DNA of 64,000 nt from Annona cherimola (taxonomy: Eukaryota; Streptophyta; Magnoliopsida; Magnoliales; Annonaceae): the NCBI GenBank assembly GCA_030490835.1, contig CM059971.1, positions 7,320,938 through 7,384,937 on the forward strand, written 5' to 3'. The position numbers were made by a program, and so were the translations under genes. Position 1 is the stretch's first letter, and every line of letters begins with the position of its first letter. This document shows positions 55,060-64,000 of the stretch, piece by piece. The notes under the pieces were generated by a model, which was not told where the DNA came from, did no database searches, and saw only the letters and a program-made list of their open reading frames with translations.

Positions 55060-56868
55060 ATGGCATCCCAATCTACTTCCGTTCCCGCTTTTGCTGAAGG
55101 CCAATCATTCACAAGGCCACCCTTGTTTGATGGGAACAACTTTGGCTATTGGAAGCTTCGTATGAAGTAACTCATCATGGCTACCGATATGGATTCTTGG
55201 ATTGCTATCCAAGATGGTGTGATTTTGCCTACCGATGACAAAGCTTCCAAATGGACCGAAGAGGAAGTTAGAACCGTCAAGAGCAATGCCAAGGCAATGA
55301 ATTCTTTATTTTGTGCTCTTACGGCTTCGGAGTATGATAGAGTATCTTCTTGTTTGACTGCAAAAGAGATATGGGATACTCTAACATCTATTTATGAAGG
55401 AACCTCCCAAGTCCAAGGGACTAGGAGAAATATTTTGATTGGAGAGTTTGAAAATTTTAGAATGCTAGACACAGAAAATATTTCTGAAATGTTTGCTAGA
55501 TTTTCTAAGATTACTAACGCTCTAAAAGGTCTTGGAAGGGCTATTTCTGAATCCGAGCAGGTTATGAAGATATTGAGAGCTCTACCGGATTCATGGACTC
55601 CAAAGATAACGGCAATTGAAGAAGCCAAAGACCTCAACACATTGAAGCTTGAAGATCTTATTAGCTCACTCATGTCACATGAGCTAATTAAGAAAAGGAA
55701 TGAGGATCAACACAAAGGGAGGAAAGCTATTGCACTAAAGGCCACTCACAATTCAGAAGAATCTTCTTCCTCATCTTACAATGACAATGAAGATATCGGA
55801 CTTCTTACTCACAAGTTTCGAAAATTTGTGAGAAAAGAAAGAAACTTCAGAAATCTCAAAGAAAGACCACGACGAGTGAAGAAGAAGGAGCAAACTAAAT
55901 GTTATAGATGCGGGGGCGTAGGACATATGCAAACCCAATGTCCTACACCAGAAGAAAGGCCAAAGGGAAGAGGCATGTACGAGACTTCATCAACATGCAG
56001 CTCTTCAACCGATGAGAACGAGGCTGCAAATTGCGCAAGAATATGCTGCATGGCGCGAATTGAACAAGAGGAGAATCTGCTATGCTTGAACACAACGGAA
56101 GTTCTGGAAGATCAATCCACCTCAACAAAGTACACTGAAAGTGAAGAGGTAACTTCCAAACCTTGTCATTCTCAATCAAGTTATTCTTCTTTTCATGATT
56201 GCCTCAAGTGTGCTGAATTAGAAGAACTACAAAATGCCTATGATTCATTATATGAGGAAATCAAAAAGCTAGGAAACAAGTTGTCCTCAAAGAAACAACA
56301 ATACAACTTTGTTATTATTGAAAATGGAAAACTGGCTGAAAAATCAACAAAACTGAAAGAAGAAAATGAATCATTGTTGAAAGAAGTAGAGAAGCTGAAA
56401 AAGGAGAACAAATCCTTAAATGAATCATTAGCAAAGTTCTCTAATCCAGGAGAAAGTGTAAAGATGTTTCTAAACATGACTGCTCAAACGGATAAAAGAG
56501 GCCTTGGATATTATACTTTTGAGCAAAAAGAAAGTGGCAAATCAAATGTGCCTACACTTGGGAAATATCAAACCAAAATTGCACCTATATACAAGCCACA
56601 AAGGAGAAATGTTATGTGGACTAAAAGACCAACATTTGAACCAAAATATACTTGGAGGCCTACTCCTAGATTACCAATGGCTTGCAACTTTTGCAACAAA
56701 ATGGGTCATAAAGTTTACAAGTGTAACTTCAAGAAATTATATGACCATGGTGCAAGATTAGTTTGGGTTCCAAGGAACACGAGATTTGGGCTTTCTAAGG
56801 TAGAGCAATGTAGATTGAATAATATTGCTAACCCAAATGGACCCATAAAGTGGGTACCAAAGAGATGA
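55060..56868 (+). pseudogene. Copia gag (UBN2-type, two zinc knuckles, coiled coil), one early stop
   Basis: The natural start is ATG at 55060 (MASQSTSVPAFAEGQS..., containing FDGNNFGYWKLRM, the usual gag N-terminal box). A TAA at 55168 interrupts it after 36 codons; a downstream ATG at 55177 opens 563 residues. That part holds a UBN2-like gag region (about 1-170), CCHC knuckle CYRCGGVGHMQTQC (242-255), a predicted coiled coil rich in E/K/L (about 346-421) and a second knuckle CNFCNKMGHKVYKC (503-516). Gag packages the RNA into virus-like particles. It ends in TGA at 56866 in the same frame as the following pol. Translation from 55177 would lack the N-terminal box. Confidence 0.88.
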
Positions 56869-56922
56869 GAATTATTTGTTTTTCAGATTTGTTTAAAGGC
56901 AAAGGCAAAGAACGTATGGTTC

Positions 56923-58119
56923 ATGGACAGCGGTTGTTCAAGGCATATGACCGGTGAAAGAAGTTTGTTTCACAAACTTAAACCTTGCAACTATGGAACG
57001 GTTGCCTTTGGAAATAACGAGAAAGATGATTTAAGTAATGCAGATGATATGGCAAATGACCTTAAAAAACTGCATGTGGAAAAGCAAGAAGAATCCATGG
57101 AGGAAAGGGTAAGTGAAGGTAACAATTTCTATAAACCTCCAACTGATTTGAAATTCAAACATGCAATTAAACAAGTTATAGGAAATGTGTATGAAGGTGT
57201 AAAAACTAGAAGGTCAAAGCAAAATGTTTGTGGACAATATGCTTTTGTTTCAAAAAAAAAAAAATTGAACATTCTAATGTTGAACAAGCTCTTGATGATG
57301 AAAATTGGACTATAGCACTGCAAGAAGAGCTAAATCAATTTGAAAGAAATCAAGTTTGGCACCTTGTTCCTAGACCAAATGATTGTACTGTTATTGGCAC
57401 CAAATGGGTCTTTAGGAGCAAATTAGATGAAAGTGGACTTGTAGTGAGAAACAAAGCTAAACTTGTGGCAAAAGGATACTCACAAGAAGAAGGCATAGAT
57501 TTTGAAGAATCCTATGCACCGGTTGCTAGATTAGAAGCCATTCGTATCTTACTAGCTTTTGCATCTCACATGAACTTTAAATTGTTTCAAATGGATGTCA
57601 AAAGTACATTTCTGAATGGTTATATAAATGAAGAAGTGTATGTCGAGGAACCACCTGAATTTGAGGAAAAAGATCAATCTAAATTTGTATACAAACTAAC
57701 CAAAGCATTATATGGATTAAAACAAGCTCCAAGAGCTTGGTATGATAGACTAAGCAAGTTTTTTTATTGATCATGATTTTCAAAAGAGAAAGGTAGACAC
57801 CACTTTGTTTATTAAGAACAATGGAAAGGATAAATTAATCATTCAAATTTATGTTGATGATATCATTTTTGGTGCTACTAATGAAACTCTCTGTCAAGAA
57901 TTTTCTGAGCTTATGCAGAAAGAATTTGAGATGAGCATGATGAGAGAGCTCAATTTCTTCCTTGGACTGCAAATCAAGCAACTAAATGAAGGAATTTTCA
58001 TTAACCAGTCCAAATACATCAAAGAAATGCTGAAGAAGTTTGGCATGGAGAAAAGCAAAGGAGGCCAACATGTGCAACAAGTGCTTGCAACAAATGGTAT
58101 CAAGTGGTATAAAATCTAA
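56923..58119 (+). pseudogene. Copia pol remnant: protease start and reverse transcriptase, integrase deleted
   Basis: Opens with the protease active-site text MDSGCSRHMTG, but after FGNNEK (about 57020) the rest of protease and the whole integrase are missing. The sequence resumes in the linker before the reverse transcriptase ([19 protein letters not shown]). The reverse transcriptase shows [57 protein letters not shown] and catalytic IYVDDIIFG. Two frameshifts lie in homopolymers: A13 at 57252-57264 and T7 at 57761-57767. After KKFGMEKSK (about 58059) the RNase H part is absent and the frame ends at TAA 58117. No functional pol can be made from it as written. Confidence 0.85.
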
Positions 58120-58550
58120 CAAGTGATAACCAATGGTAACAAGTTTTTCAACAAGTAGTATCAAGTAACAAGAGAAATCCCCAACAAGTGGTATCTAAAA
58201 TTAGGCTAAGCATAAGTTTAGGGGGAGCTAACCCACCTATCTCTTTGTTTACCCTCTAATCTTTTTGATATATTGACAAAAAGGGGGAGAAGAGTAGGAT
58301 TTGAGACGAATAGAGGAGAGTAGGATATTATAGAGGGAGAGAGATTTAAGGGGAGAGAAGAATGGAGAGAAAGATTTAAGGAGAGAAGAATAAAAATGGG
58401 GAGAAGAGTAGGATATGTAAATGGGGAGAAGAGTAGGATATGTTTACATGAATGTTTTGTTTGCATGAGCATAAGTATGATTTTATAATGCAATATGTGC
58501 ATACTTATTTAAATGAAAGGTATCCACTCAAATCGATTTTGTCAATCATC
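58120..58550 (+). other. Copia 3' internal non-coding region
   Basis: It begins with several AACAAGTGGTATC-like words (58070-58195), continues with GAGAAGAGTAGGATAT-type purine-rich repeats (58285-58440), and leads to the polypurine tract. No frame. Confidence 0.75.
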
Positions 58551-58564
58551 AAAAAGGGGGAGAT
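58551..58564 (+). other. Polypurine tract
   Basis: AAAAAGGGGGAGAT immediately precedes the 3' LTR. This is the plus-strand primer site. Confidence 0.85.
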
Positions 58565-60524
58565 TGTTGAAAATATGAGGAAAACTAGCTAAATCTATAT
58601 TTTGATGATTAAACAAATCAATTTGAGTATGTCTTGGCTACTAACAAGTTTGTGAAATGTTTAAGGAATACACATCTGAAGAAAATCAAGATAGGAAGGC
58701 CAAGTCGATCCCCAAGTCGACTCCATGATCGACTTCAAACATGCAAAAACGTCCAGAGCTGAAATGGGAGGAAGAGCTAGTGAAGTCGCAAGTGAAGTCG
58801 ACTCCACATGCGACTTGGGTAGCCAAGTCGCAGACGAAGTCGACTCCAGCATCGACTTCAACGAGCCAAAAATGTCCAGCGTTGAATGTTGGGACACGGA
58901 GCTGCCAAGTCGCAGCCCAAGTCGACTCCAGGTGCGACTTGGGTGAAGTTGCGAACGAAGTCGACCCCAATGTGCGACTTGAAGAATTCAAGGCTCAAAG
59001 ATGGAAAGCTAGCTTCTTTCAATGATCAAAGTTGCAAAATCAAGTTTATCAAGTTCAAAGCTTGGTTTCAAATTCAAGTGCAAACCAAGATCAAATCAAG
59101 TTTCAAGACAAGAACATCAAGCATGGTCCAAGATGATTCAAGTCATGAAGATCAACATTAATCTACCATGCAAGTCTCCCAAGCAAGCAAGATCTCCAAA
59201 ACCAAGAAGAAGCAAAGTCAAGCTTCTAGAAATTGCAAATCATGGAGCTAATGCAATCAAGGCACAAGGAAAAAGTGCTATAATCAAGGAATGAAGATAA
59301 GCAAGTTGAAGAAAAGATTTCCAAGTTCCAAAGTTCAGAAAAATCAACTGCCGAGGTGAAGTCGCACCCCAAGTCGACTCCACCTGCGACTTGGGTCAAG
59401 TCTGAAGCCAAGTCGACCTAACCTGGAACTTGAAGTCGCCACAGGAAGTGAAGTCGCGAAGCCAAGTCGACTCCAGACTGCGACTTGGGTGAAGTCGCAA
59501 AGACAAGTCGACTTCATGATCGACTTCAATCGAGGAAAAACTTCCAGCGTTGAAAACTGAAGACCGAAGTCTGCGAAGTCGCACCCGAAGTCGACTCCGT
59601 CAGCGACTTGGGTGAAGTCGCACCCGAAGTCGACTCCACCTGCGACTTGGGTCGCAACGGTCGGATTTATTTTCGAACGTTGGCGCATTAAATGCGCACC
59701 ACCTACTCACTAACGTTCGGATTCCCTCCAAGATTATAAATAGAACTCATTGTGAACGAGGGAGTAAGAAGAGGATCATTAAGTGAGCATAACTCATATC
59801 CATAAGAGCTTCAAAGAGATCAAATCACTCAAGGAGGAAGAATTGTGTTTCAAGTTGCAAGAGCTACATTCAGAAACTTCAGAGCCATCATCTACAAATT
59901 CTTCCCTGCGCTAAATCGTTTCTACACACCTGTAAAGTGTAGTTTATTTTCATTGTTCTATTTGTTGTGTTGAACTTGATTTAGCTTGCGTAGCTAAGAT
60001 CAAGGGATAGCAAAGTAGTGTGTGATTGGAGTGTGACTCGTCACCTACTTGTGCTAGTTGTTGATGCCCCCTAGAGCTAGAATCTAGAAGAGAGCAAGAG
60101 GCTCTGGTTGAATATGCCCCCTAGAGCTAGAATCTAGAAGAGAGCAAGAGGCTCTGGTTGTATATGCCCCATAGAGCTAGAATCTAGAAGAGAGCAAGTG
60201 GCTCTAGTTGTATATGCCCCCTAGAGCTTTGAATCTAGAAGAGAGCGGTGACTCTAGTTGTATTCGCGGAATACAATAGTGGAACCCAAGTCACAAGGAG
60301 TGTGAGCTTGGAAGAGTGGAGTAGGGAGGTTGCCCGAACCACTATAAAATCCTTGTCTACTTGCTTTTATTTCTGCTCTCTTTATTACTTTGCTTTCCAT
60401 TCAGTTTCTTCATTCAAGGGGATTAACTCTACAAGGGGTTAAGTTTTTAAGTTACCAAAGAAATTTTTAAGAACCCAATTCACCCCTCCCCTCTTGGGTT
60501 TTGCCATCTATTCGGGACCCAACA
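58565..60524 (+). repeat. 3' LTR (1,960 bp)
   Basis: Offset from the 5' LTR by exactly 5,513 bp along its whole length, with no indel and no substitution seen in the parts compared. Confidence 0.93.
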
Positions 60525-60574
60525 ATATACACCATAGTTTAGTTAATTTTGAAGAAGAAACTTTTATATGTTGG

Positions 60575-60985
60575 GTAGTTTGTGAACCATTCTTATTTTA
60601 AATATCGATATAAATATAACACTTGTAAAATATGTAAATTTTAATGTAAATATAACACTTAAAAATATAATTACGGAACCCCAAAATATATTTATATATT
60701 TTTTAAAAAAACTAAAAACTAACTAACAGCTTCTGCAGGAGAAAGATATATAAAATAAAAAGTTCAAAATAAATAATATTTCAATCTATGCTATTCGCAT
60801 CTTGGACGAACTTCCATAATTAAGGTAAATGAAGTAAAAATTGAGATTCAAGGGTGGAATCTCCAGTGGAAATTTTGGGTCAAATAAATGTTCACATGCC
60901 TTAATAATCTGCCACCTTACCCGTAGCATTATTACAAAGAGACTTGCTCATCTTATTTAACGTGGTCCAAATAATAGTTGCCATG
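60575..60985. repeat. Duplicated segment, copy E2
   Basis: Counterpart of 52240-52815, about 1.1 kb upstream of the CNL start. Words such as TTAATAATCTGCCACCTTAC, CCGTAGCATTATTAC and CTTATTTAACGTGG.CCAAATAAT are conserved. It could be part of a duplicated resistance-gene promoter, but there is no direct evidence. Confidence 0.6.
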
Positions 60986-61475
60986 CTTCGGATGAAGAAG
61001 GAGAAACGGCCAGAAGAGGTGTTTGCAGGCGGGTCATTAACATGTTTATAATGATAAAAATCAACCTAGGGTTCAAAATATTTAACGTTTGACATTATAA
61101 TTGAAAAGAGTTGAATATTATAATTTGTGGTATTAAAAAACCCCCTATTATAAAAACGTTCGTTTTCGATTATTCTATTTATGTATTTTAAACAATTACT
61201 CCAATAAAAACTTACATATTAATCTTTTGTTAATTAAAAATAGAACCATTACTAATTATAAAATAGAACTCATGTTTTGTATATTTTCAAAATCTACGTT
61301 ACGGATAACTGACAATCGAATGTTAGGATTAATTTGAAAACAGCGCAAGCTTGAGGGCCAACTTTGCAGAATTTTAAAAATCCTATAATGCAAAATTACA
61401 GATTTAGAAGATTAATTTTGCAAAACTCCCTTAAAATTTTTTTGAAGACTTATAAAAAGGTAAAAGTTTAGTCCT

Positions 61476-61577
61476 GAACTAGGGCATAATCCAGGGCTTC
61501 ACATCCTAATGTGCCCGTGGAAATCCAGGATTCAAACCTTGGGGTGAACGTAGTCATCGTGTAATGTAATAAAAAAA
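61476..61577 (+). mobile_element. Small tRNA-like SINE with perfect 17-bp duplication
   Basis: GGTAAAAGTTTAGTCCT occurs at 61459-61475 and 61578-61594. The 102-bp insert has a box A-like GGGCATAATCCAGGGC and a box B-like CAGGATTCAAACCTTGG, and ends GTAATAAAAAAA. It is shorter than the other SINEs and unlike them in sequence. Confidence 0.85.
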
Positions 61578-61862
61578 GGTAAAAGTTTAGTCCTAACTCC
61601 AATACAATTGATTGTAACGCACAATCGGTTGTATTTTTTTATCGATTATTTTTTAATATTTTATTTATATCCAAATCATTTATCATATTTTACTGTATTA
61701 ATATTTTCATAATATGGGAATTCAAGTTATTTGGATTTATATATAATTCATAATCGGTGTGAATGCATGAAGTTATTTATAATTATATTTATAAAATTAT
61801 TGATTATGAAATTATTAAATCACTTGATTTTTGTAAAATATAACATATTGTATTGGAGAAAT

Positions 61863-61893
61863 TCTCTCTCTCTCTCTCTCTCACTCACACACA
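61863..61893. repeat. (CT)n(CA)n microsatellite
   Basis: About ten CT units followed by CACTCACACACACA. Confidence 0.9.
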
Positions 61894-62071
61894 CATAATA
61901 CTATTAGAATAGTTTGTTTTTGTTAAAAAATTTTAAATGTATTAAATTGAACAGTTTGCAAATTTGTTTTAACATTTAGCAAATAATGTTAAAGCTGACC
62001 TGAATGCATCCTTATATTAGGAAGTGATGTCCTTTACCACACTTATTTTTACAGGGAGCAATAGGCACCTG

Positions 62072-64000
62072 ATGGCCGATGCACTTGTTTCCATAGCTTT
62101 GGAGAAGCTAACCAATGTCTTGGGGCAACAGATGGGGCAACAAATTGAGCAGCAGATGAAACTCTTTGTAGGGGCTGCTCACGAGATGGAAAGGCTTAAG
62201 GAGAAATTGGAGTCCATCCGAGCCGTTCTAGCTGATGCTGAAAGTAGGCAAGTTAAGGAGAAAAGTGCGCAGTTGTGGTTATCAAGGCTGAGAAATGTTT
62301 CTTATGACATCGAAGACTTATTGAATGACTATCTATTACTACCTGCTCATGACAACGACGACACCAACGATGGCGATGATGACTCATGCACATGTTATTC
62401 TTGCCTTGATGCTCTTTTCAATTATGGTGTCACCTGTTATAAGCTTGCGTGTGATATAAAAGACATAAGGAAGAGGTTGGATGATATTTCCACGGATAAA
62501 GACCAATTTAATAGTGGCTTCAATTCTGAGGGGAAAGTAAGGCCTGTAAAGAGGAGTCGGACTATGACGAGTTCCTACATGAATGAAGAGATGATTGGTA
62601 GAGATGATGACCTCAAAATAGTGATAAATTGGTTAGTGAGTGGAAGTAGCAACAGTATTGGTCGAGAGGATGGACGTCTGCAGCAACAGCAACAGGTACA
62701 AATAGTTGCCATAGTTGGCATTGGTGGTTTGGGAAAAACCACGCTTGCTCGAAAGATCTACCATCATAGAGAGGTGCAAGATCATTTTAAGGAATTTTTG
62801 TATTGGGTGTGTGTCTCCCAGGACTTCGATCTGAAAAGACTTTTGAAAGCAATCATAGAACAAGTAACAGGGGAAGGTACTTCACTAACTGAGCTTGATT
62901 CACTGCAGAGGGTGCTTATTAGAACGCTAACTGGGAAGCGTTTTCTGCTTGTACTCGATGATGTATGGAATATCGAGAAAAGAAAGTGGGATGCGTTGAA
63001 GCCGTGTTTAGCAATTAGGGCTCTAGGGAGCAGAATTCTAGTTACAACCCGTCTTCAGGTGGTTGTAAAGAATACCATGAATGTTGTCCATATTCATGAA
63101 CTAAAAGGTTTATCAGATGATCAATTCTTGGACTCTATTCAGGACCATAGCTTTTGATGGGCAAACAGAGAAAGAAGAATATGATGATCAGCTAGAATGT
63201 GTGGGAAGAAAAATAGTTCGTAAATGCGAAGGAGTGCCCCTTTCCATAAGGGCGATGGGAAGCATGTTGAACTCTAAAAAGATAGTAAAAGACTGGCAAA
63301 ACAAATTAGAAAGTCAGATATGGTCATTGCAAGAAGCTCAAAATGAAATTTTACCGGCTTTGTGGTTGAGTTATGATAATCTTCCACCACACTTGAAACA
63401 ATGTTTTGTATTCTGCTCAATATATGCAGAAGATGAAGCAATGCCTAAGGATGAATAGGTTGGAATGTGGATTGCGCAAGGTTTCGTTCAATCGCAAGGA
63501 AATAGAGAGTTAGAAGTCATAGGAGCAGAGTATGTTGATGATTTAGTGGCATGGTCTATGCTCCAAGAACAGGTGAACAATGGACAAACGAACTATAAAA
63601 TGCATGATCTTCTTCATGACTTGGCAAAATTCATTGCAAAGGGTGAAATTTATCATTCTATTGGTACTAACGGTGAAATGTCATGTGAATACCCTACTGA
63701 TAATGTTCGTCATGCAATCTTGAAATTCACCGAACGGAAGAGTATTTCTACTACTTCCATGAGTGCTAAGAAGTTACAAACTCTTCGGCTAGAAAATGTT
63801 GATGAATCCAACGGTGTCATAGTTGACCTCTTTCACAAGCAAGATTTCTTAGGGCCTTGTCTTGTTGTCGTTCTAGAGAGTTTTCAGAAGCCATTTGTAA
63901 GTTGAAGCATTTGAGATATTTGCACTTGTCAAGGTCATGGATAACAAAGTTACCAATTTCCTTTGGGAAGTTGAAACAATTGAGATATCTAAATTTGGCT
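62072..64000 (+). pseudogene. CC-NB-ARC-LRR (CNL) disease-resistance-type gene, frameshifted, continues past the window
   Basis: Start MADALVSIALEKL at 62072 is the usual RGA-type CNL start; the upstream ATG at 62024 lies before a likely splice acceptor and is rejected. Rx-type coiled coil with YDIEDLLNDY (about 85-95). NB-ARC: P-loop GIGGLGKTT (216-224), kinase-2 LLVLDDVW (292-299), GSRILVTTR, then CEGVPLSIRAMG (GLPL box), CFVFCSIYAED, and YKMHDLLHDLAKF (MHD). LRRs begin LKHLRYLHLSRSW and run off the end. Such proteins are intracellular immune receptors that bind ADP/ATP. Lesions: one extra base near 63130 (+1), TAG at 63456 inside the ARC region, and one base missing from a T-run near 63884 (-1). 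Three lesions make a pseudogene more likely than assembly error. Confidence 0.88.

Larger units (their letters stand above)
53052..60524 (+). mobile_element. Young non-autonomous Ty1/copia retrotransposon
   Basis: The 7,473-bp element has two 1,960-bp LTRs beginning TGTTGAAAAT and ending CCCAACA, and ATATA on both flanks (53047-53051, 60525-60529). A tRNA-Met-type PBS, gag, a truncated pol and a polypurine tract are all in place. Every stretch of the two LTRs I compared is identical, including ten spurious frames with identical translations, so insertion is recent. Integrase, the C-terminal part of pol and RNase H are missing. Long LTRs, a large gag with coiled coil and two CCHC knuckles, and pol text suggest the SIRE/Maximus lineage, but this is inferred. 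Confidence 0.93.
60986..62040. other. Upstream region of the CNL gene
   Basis: AT-rich. It contains a dispersed repeat (61260-61435, see 47210), a SINE (61476-61577) and a CT/CA microsatellite (61863-61893). The sequence TTATTTTTACAG ending at 62054, just before the ATG, looks like a 3' splice site, so the gene probably has an intron in its 5' leader. Confidence 0.45.

Noticed and set aside
62024..62071. Upstream ATG of the CNL gene (MMSFTTLIFTGSNRH)
   Set aside because: A splice-acceptor-like TTATTTTTACAG lies between it and MADALVS, the usual CNL start; the extra residues look like intron translation.

Overview
The window is AT-rich plant nuclear DNA, almost certainly from an angiosperm. 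Evidence: an ankyrin-repeat gene of the plant ACD6-like type, a CC-NB-ARC-LRR (CNL) resistance-gene relative, plant L1-type LINEs that carry an RNase H domain after the reverse transcriptase, a Ty1/copia element primed by initiator tRNA-Met, tRNA-derived SINEs, and many MITEs. I cannot assign a species. Only the two ends hold host-gene sequence. At the left end, exon 1 of an ankyrin gene runs leftwards out of the window. At the right end, a CNL gene runs rightwards out of the window and carries three disabling lesions.

Layout. 1-920: ankyrin exon 1 (minus). 1253-7950: mosaic of SINEs, Tourist-like MITEs, a palindromic 9-bp-TSD element (4549-4931) and a long-TIR Mutator-like element (5780-7272) that was itself hit by two MITEs. 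8-12.8 kb: gene-free AT-rich repeats, including a divergent tandem array (about 9740-10640). 12949-19089: an essentially full-length LINE on the minus strand with a 17-bp target duplication. 19.1-22.7 kb: fold-back elements and a cluster of about 370-bp MITE-like units joined at (TA)n tracts. 23679-24916: old LINE fragment (minus). 25080-31185: second copy of the same LINE family, on the plus strand and more decayed. 31.3-52.8 kb: gene-free, with numerous fold-back elements, MITEs, SINEs, a truncated copia LTR and three sets of ancient local duplications. 53052-60524: a very young copia element with apparently identical 1,960-bp LTRs, lacking integrase and RNase H. 61476-61577: a small SINE. 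62072-64000: CNL pseudogene.

How it fits together. The region behaves as a transposon trap beside a resistance-type locus. Nesting gives a relative history: local segmental duplications (40.8/47.9 kb, 19.6/37.8 kb, 52.2/60.6 kb) are old. MITEs and fold-back elements later entered single copies, leaving related empty sites that prove their boundaries. LINEs followed and have partly decayed. The copia element is the latest arrival, and because it lacks integrase it must have been mobilised by another element's enzymes.

No novel defence or metabolic system is visible. The least conventional material is the fold-back family with a shared core and differing arms, the TA-linked MITE cluster, and the young, internally deleted copia element. 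All boundaries come from reading by eye; no alignment or database search was run.
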